DNA of 8,167 nucleotides from an uncultured Caryophanales bacterium (GTDB lineage: Bacteria; Bacillota_I; Bacilli_A; Acholeplasmatales; Anaeroplasmataceae). A program made the position numbers and the translations under genes. Positions 1-6,000 of the stretch are shown here, piece by piece; positions within the stretch are counted from its first letter, which is position 1; the number at the start of each line of letters is the position of its first letter. The stretch covers positions 1 to 8,167 of the forward strand of contig CAKZZJ010000198.1 in assembly GCA_937885165.1 (NCBI GenBank). The letters run 5' to 3'. The notes under the pieces are model-generated. The model worked only from the letters and a program-made list of their open reading frames with translations. It ran no database searches and was not told the DNA's origin.

Positions 1-60
1 ATAATATTTTTTATTTAAAAATTATTATTTTTTAAAATTATTTTATTTAAATAAAAAATA
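1..60 (+). promoter_or_regulatory. A/T-only 5' flank upstream of the start codon
   Basis: All 60 bases are A or T. In the frame of the gene there are stops at 16-18 and 52-54 (both TAA), so the reading frame cannot extend further upstream than 55. No Shine-Dalgarno sequence is possible without G. The base at -3 of the ATG is A, which suits eukaryotic initiation. Intergenic and 5' UTR DNA this poor in G+C is well known in anaerobic gut fungi. No individual promoter element can be recognised in sequence this simple. Confidence 0.55.
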
Positions 61-3000
61 ATGAAAAAAGGAATTCAATCAATAAATATCAACAAAATTT
101 TAATACAACGTCTAAAGAAATATAATTTTCAAAATTTTAGTCAAATCTTAAATAGTCCAGAACCAGAACCATCTTATTTTTCATATTTTGAAAATATTAC
201 CAATTTGATATATAGTACAATGTATGATGATGAATCAAATATGGAAACAGAGATAGATAAAGACTTATATAAATTTTCAGAAGATTCTATCATTATTATT
301 GATTCTTCTGATAAATTAATGAATGGTATTAAAACATTTAATTATGAAAAAAATAAAAATAAAACTAATTTAAAAATGATATTAGAGGAACCAAGTGATA
401 TTTATACTAATAAAATTGATAACAAATATAAAAGATTTTGTGTTAATCATAAGGAAAATAATAAATTAAAAAGAAAAAATAGCAATAATAATGAATTGGA
501 AAAAAATCAAAGATTTTTAAACCTAAAAAGTATTTATATAACAAATGAAGATATATTATTAGGTATTCCTGATGAATATAAAGTTCCCAATAGTGGTTTT
601 AAAACAGATCCCGATCTACTAAGCAAACCAGTAAATTATCTTCAAATAAAATGTAATGGGCTTATTAAAATGAGTACACAAATAGATAAAGAATTAGAGA
701 AAATATTGGGACACACAAATAAATTAGACCATTATATACAAAATAATTGGCTTCCATGGAATTCTAATATTAATTTATATTATGAAAATATTAAAATTTA
801 CCATAAAAAAATAGATTCAATAAAAAAAAAAGCTTTAGGAAATACTAGCAAATTAATATTAAAAGAAATTAAAAGAAAAAATATTAAAAAACTAAAAGAT
901 ATATGTAAACAATTCAAAACAATAAAAGAATCTATTATAACATTGGCATCGTTAATAAAAAATGTAAAGCAATATAAATTAATAAATGAATTAATTTATA
1001 AAAATCAAAATTATATAGAAAATATAAAAATAATAGTAAAAGGGAAAGTTGGAATTATGGATTTGTTTGAAATGAGTTTGAAAAATTTCAAAGAAAATAA
1101 TAATAGTCATACATCAGGAGAATTAAATAAAATTTTGGATGAATATTTTCAAGATTTTGTTTATATAGATGAAACTTATATGAACAATTTTGAGATGTAT
1201 AAAATTTCAGAAAAAAATTATAATATAATATTATCGTATTCATATGGAATAAAAAGACTTTTAGAACATTTGCAATTTAAAAAGCAAAAAGATGAAATCG
1301 AAAAGATCGATAGTTTATGTGAATATTATATTCAAAATAATTTAATAAAATCTATATATAATAAGTTAAGAGGAATTTTTACCAATTTAACTATTGATAT
1401 ATTAAGAAAAATACTTGATTATTTTAGGAAAGAAGTAAAGGCAAAAGAAGAAGATAATGAAATGACTCAAATAAATGAAATTGATAAGGATATAGATATT
1501 AAGGAAGAACAATGTTTATTACTATGTTTAATTATTACAAAATTTAATTTTTGTAAAAACATGAAAGGATTTGTTGATGAAATTTTAAAAATAATTGATA
1601 AATCTGAAGATAAAAATATAACAAAAATAATTAAAGCTGATTTTAAAGCTGAATGCCAAGAAATAAACAGTAAAATAGATTATAATTCAAATTTTATTAT
1701 TAAAAGTCAATTATCAGATTGCTTTAAAGATTCATTGATGAATATGCCAATTAATCAATTTTTACAGAATTATTATTTAATTAATGATTTAATGGAACCT
1801 ATAATATCAAGTGATGAAAAAAATAAAAACGTATTATATGAATTCCAATTATTAAGCACTTATTCAGCTAACGAAGAAAAAGAACCCCTAGTCTTTAAGT
1901 TAGGTGATCAAGTTTTACCTATTTATGTAAATGGCGAATTAAAAGAAAATTATGTACCACTTAATGGTACTTATGAAGCTTATATTTCAAGTGATTTAAA
2001 AGTTTATTTAACTGAACCAGCAAATCTTTATCAATTAGTTGTATCTTTAGGTGATGAAAAAAAGATTGTTGAATTAACTAAAGATCAGGAAAATGGAAAT
2101 TTATGGGTTAATGATTCGAAAGAAATTGCAGCAAATAGTATTTTAGGAATCTATAACTACACTAGAGATTTAGATGTTAACGTAACAAAGAGTACTGAAT
2201 TAAATAATGTCTTAAAAGATGATTTAAGTTTATTTAGAACAAACAATTACAAAATTAAATTTAATTCAGAAGATAATTCAATCTTTGTTGAATATGTTAC
2301 TCTTCCTATATTTGATGCCTATGTTATCGCATCATTTAATGAATGGATTTCAAATGAAACAAGTATAATGTCATACGAAAGTGGCATATATTCATTTGAT
2401 GCATTAATTAAGAGAAACGAAAAAATTAAGATTAAATATGATGTTGATGGTGTAGTTTCATATTTTGGTTTTGATGATTTAAAAGAAAATAATTTAGATT
2501 TAACTTACGATGATGATAAAAACATCGTTTTATCTGTTGGTGGAAATTATCATATTTCTTTTGATTTAAGCAATAAAAAGATTGAAATAACTTTAACTGA
2601 TAATTTCATTTTGACAATAAATAATGAAGAAAAATCACTAGATTTAGACGATAATTTATCATCTCAAGCTCAATATAGCGTAGAAATATCTGGGAATTCT
2701 GGTGATAAATTAGCATTTAATGTTAATGGTATTTTGGTTGAAGAAAGCACTTCTTTAAGTATCAATAATGTTAAATTAAATTCAGAAAATGAAATAGTTT
2801 TAATTTCACCTATAAGTAAAGCTAAAGTTTATTTGAAAGTTGAAATAGAAAATAATAAAGAAACATATTCTATCTGGGTAGAAGGCTATTATGATATGTA
2901 TTTTGTTAATAATCAAGAAATGGCTTTATCAGAACAAGCGCCATCTGGATTTGATGAACAATATGAATTAAGCCTTGATTTAAAACGAAATGATTTTCTT

Positions 3001-6000
3001 TCTTTCAAATTCTTTGCTGAAGACATTGATGTTATAGTTGAAGATGAAAACAATAATGTAAAAGTTGAAGAAAATGAAATTAAAGTAATTTCTACTAAAG
3101 ATAACGCTACTATCTATTTGAAATTAAAAGATGGAAATTATTATTTGTGGGTTAGTGGTTATTCACACGAAGTATTAGACACATATACAGTTCTAATAGA
3201 TGAAGAATTAGCTGAAGTCACAGAAAAAGAAACTGGCGAAGATAATAATTATGTATTTGAAGTTACTTTAAATATTGGTGAAGTTGTTACCGTCGAAAAA
3301 GATGGATCAGTTCTTTCATTCCCTCAAGCTGAAGGACAAGATGATGCAACAAGCTTTACAGCTACAAGAGCTGGCGAACATACATTCTATGTAAATTTAG
3401 AAGATAAAGTTTATGTTACACAACCAAGCGCTCCTATAGGTGTATATACTGTTAAAGTTAATGGTGAAGTAAAACAAGTAACTGAGCTAGATAAAGGTGA
3501 TGACAATTATGTCTTCCAAATTGATTTAGACGCTAATGATGATTTAGTTGTTGAAATGGATGGTACTGCATTAGAATTTGGAAATGAATTTACAGTAGAA
3601 ACCGGCACATATAAAGTATATGTCAATAGTGAAAACATAGTTTATGTTGAAGGCCCTGAGATTGTATACACATATACAGTTCTAATAGATGAAAAATTAG
3701 CTGAAGTTACAGAAAAAGAGACAGGCGAAGATAATAATTATGTATTTGAAGTAAATCTAAAAGCTAGTCAAGTTGTAGTAATTAAATTGAATGATCAAAC
3801 ACTTGAAATTTGTGGAATAAATGGAAATGAATTAGATGAACCTACTTCTTCTTTTGAAGTTTCATATGAAGGTAAACATACATTCTATGTAAATCTAAAT
3901 AATGAAGTATGGGTAAATCAACCAATAGCTCCAATTGATGAAGATGCATATGAAATAATCATTAATGATGATGTAGTTGAAGTAGAAAACATTAAAGATG
4001 AAGATGGTACTGATTATTTCGCTTTTGAATATGAACTTCAAGTAGGCGATAGAGTAGTTGTTAAAGTAAACGACACAGCCATTGAATTTGAAAACACTTC
4101 AAGTGCAGGCTTAACTGAATTTACTGCAGTAACAGCAGGTAAACACACATTCTATCATAATGACCGAAACTTAATTTGGGTTTCTGAACCTGAAATAGAA
4201 ACTATTTGGGGCTTAGTAGGACTAGATGATAATTGGGATATGGATATTCTACTTGTTAAAGGTGATGATGGTCTTTGGTCTATCACAATAAATATTAGTG
4301 CTAATTCTGAATTCAAAATTCGTGCTAATGGTGGATGGGATGAATGTTATCCTACAGGCGATAATAAAAAAGTTGAGGATGAAGGTAGATATTTAATTAC
4401 TTTTGATTCTACTTCTCATGAAATTAATATTTCAAAGATTGAATATGTTGGATTAGATGGTGAATATAATGATACAAATGTAGTTGTAAGTGGATATTCT
4501 GATGAAGGTAGTGTAGTTGTAAATGAAGTTTCACAAGAAAATTCTAATTTTGTTCTAAAAGCAGGGCAGGAATTCTTAATTTCTTATTCTGTCATTTTAA
4601 CTAAAGGTCAACCTTCAAATGATTTAACTATAACCTTCCCAATACCTGAAGGTGTTGATGATAATTTTGTAATTATTCACCTACACGGTGAAGAAAAAAT
4701 CACTTATTCAACATCATCAGAAACACATAAAATTCTAATAAATGATGGTAAAGCAACCATCACTGTATCTGAATTATCTGAATTCGTATTTGTTAAGATT
4801 ACTGCTTATTATGAAATAAGTTTTGAAAGCCATGATGGAACTGAAGTACTTAATGTCGCAAGTGGAACAATTCCATCACCTACAACACCTGAAACATATT
4901 ATGATGGAAATATTGCATATGTATTTAAATCATGGTCAAAAGATCTTACTGAAGCATTCAAAGATACTAAGTATACTGCTTTATATAGTGAAGAAATTAA
5001 AGGGTATAGCGTATCAATTAATGATGATGAAGAAAAATATGCTTTGGCATTAAAAGAAGGTAGTGAGACAGAGTACACTATATCACTTACAGTTGATGCA
5101 AATGATACATTATATTTCTATTTTGATGGTGCATTAATTGAAAATGTAAAAATTAAATCAGGTGATGCTGAAAACGTCAATAATTTATCACAAACATCAA
5201 AAATCATTAAAGGTGGCAATGTTTCTATTTATTATGAAACAAACACTCAAGATAGTGGAGTTTGGGTAACTGGAAATGAAATTGAAGTTGAATATATAAC
5301 TTTATATTTGAAACCAAATGATAATTGGAAAGTAAATAATGCAAGATTTGCGTTATATACTATTACATCCCAAAAATGGTTTGATATGTCTTTAGTAGAT
5401 TCATCAAATGATTTATATAGCGTAACAATTTTAAAAACTTATGTAACTAGCGAAAAAATTATTTTTGTAAGAATGAATCCTTCTTCTGAAACAAACGAAT
5501 GGGATAATAAGTGGAATCAAACTAATGATTTAACAGTCCCTGAAGGAATGATTTTATATACAATTAGTGCTGGTGCTTGGGATAAGGGCGAAGGTACTTG
5601 GTCTAATCTAGAATTTAGTATCAGCTTTGAATCTAATGGTGGGTCAGAAGTTGCATCCATAACACAAGATTATGGTACTTCTGTTAGTGCGCCTTTAAAT
5701 CCTACTAAGACTGGATATACATTTGCTGGATGGTATAGTGATCAAGAATTACAAAATTCATATGAATTTACTACTATGCCATTAAAAAATATTACTTTAT
5801 ATGCAAAATGGAATCCTTTAAAATATGAAATTAGTTGGTATTATGATGATGGTACTTTAATTGAAAAACTTGAATTAGATTATGATACTACCTTAACTCA
5901 TGAAGAACCAACAAAAGATTCAACTAATGAATATACATATACTTTCTTAGGTTGGAGTAATGAAATAGGTGGTGAAGTTGTAACTTTAGGCAAAGTTACA

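Larger units (their letters stand above)
61..1830 (+). other. Eukaryotic-type N-terminal part, Vps54 (GARP complex)-like, truncated
   Basis: This part spans about 590 residues of mostly helical, Lys/Asn-rich sequence (51 Lys+Asn in residues 201-380, hand count). Ile codons at 661-1200 are 16 ATA, 10 ATT and 0 ATC. Vps54 is a subunit of GARP, which tethers endosome-derived vesicles at the trans-Golgi network, and is cytosolic. The similarity lies in residues 160-445. The C-terminal Vps54 domain expected after about residue 600 is absent, replaced by the beta-rich part. Residues 1-160 are poorly conserved and partly low-complexity. Vps50 of the EARP complex has the same fold and is a close alternative. 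Family assignment rests on remembered sequences, not a search. Confidence 0.5.
3178..4200 (+). repeat. Tandem beta modules M5-M8 (about 72-90 residues each)
   Basis: Four adjacent copies are the clearest part of the array: residues 1040-1127, 1128-1201, 1202-1293 and 1294-1380. Each starts (T/V)Y(T/E)(V/I).(I/V)(D/N), has an acidic linker (E..TGEDNNYVF or the like), a hydrophobic strand pair with (V)(V)V....(G/N) and ends with G.(H/Y).(F/V)Y.N....(V/I)(Y/W)V. M5 and M7 are the closest pair (TYTVLIDE.LAEVTEKETGEDNNYVFEV in both, one residue different), while M6 and M8 are more diverged, pointing to a two-module duplication (M5-M6 giving M7-M8). Copies are joined by short Pro-containing linkers such as QPSAPI and QPIAPI. 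Confidence 0.7.

Noticed and set aside
24..62. A 10-bp perfect inverted repeat (24-33 with 53-62) just before and into the start codon.
   Set aside because: In a two-letter A/T sequence such repeats are expected by chance, and an A/U-only stem with a 19-base loop would be weak. Not called a terminator or operator.
61..1830. An alternative (ciliate-type) genetic code, given the A/T-rich eukaryotic look.
   Set aside because: No in-frame TAA, TAG or TGA occurs, and Gln is encoded by CAA or CAG throughout, so the standard code explains the sequence.
1831..1860. A possible intron border, because GTATTA begins exactly where the bacterial-type text starts and an AG follows near 1855.
   Set aside because: The frame is open straight through, the candidate would be only about 25 bases long, and there is no recognisable branch point. 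A missed intron does not explain the change of protein family.
4823..5053. A 76-codon + strand reading frame with its own ATG and stop.
   Set aside because: It lies wholly inside the long frame, shifted by one base, and reads as Met/His/Leu/Lys-rich text without domain character. The long frame here has a clear InlB-type repeat and beta module, so this is a shadow.
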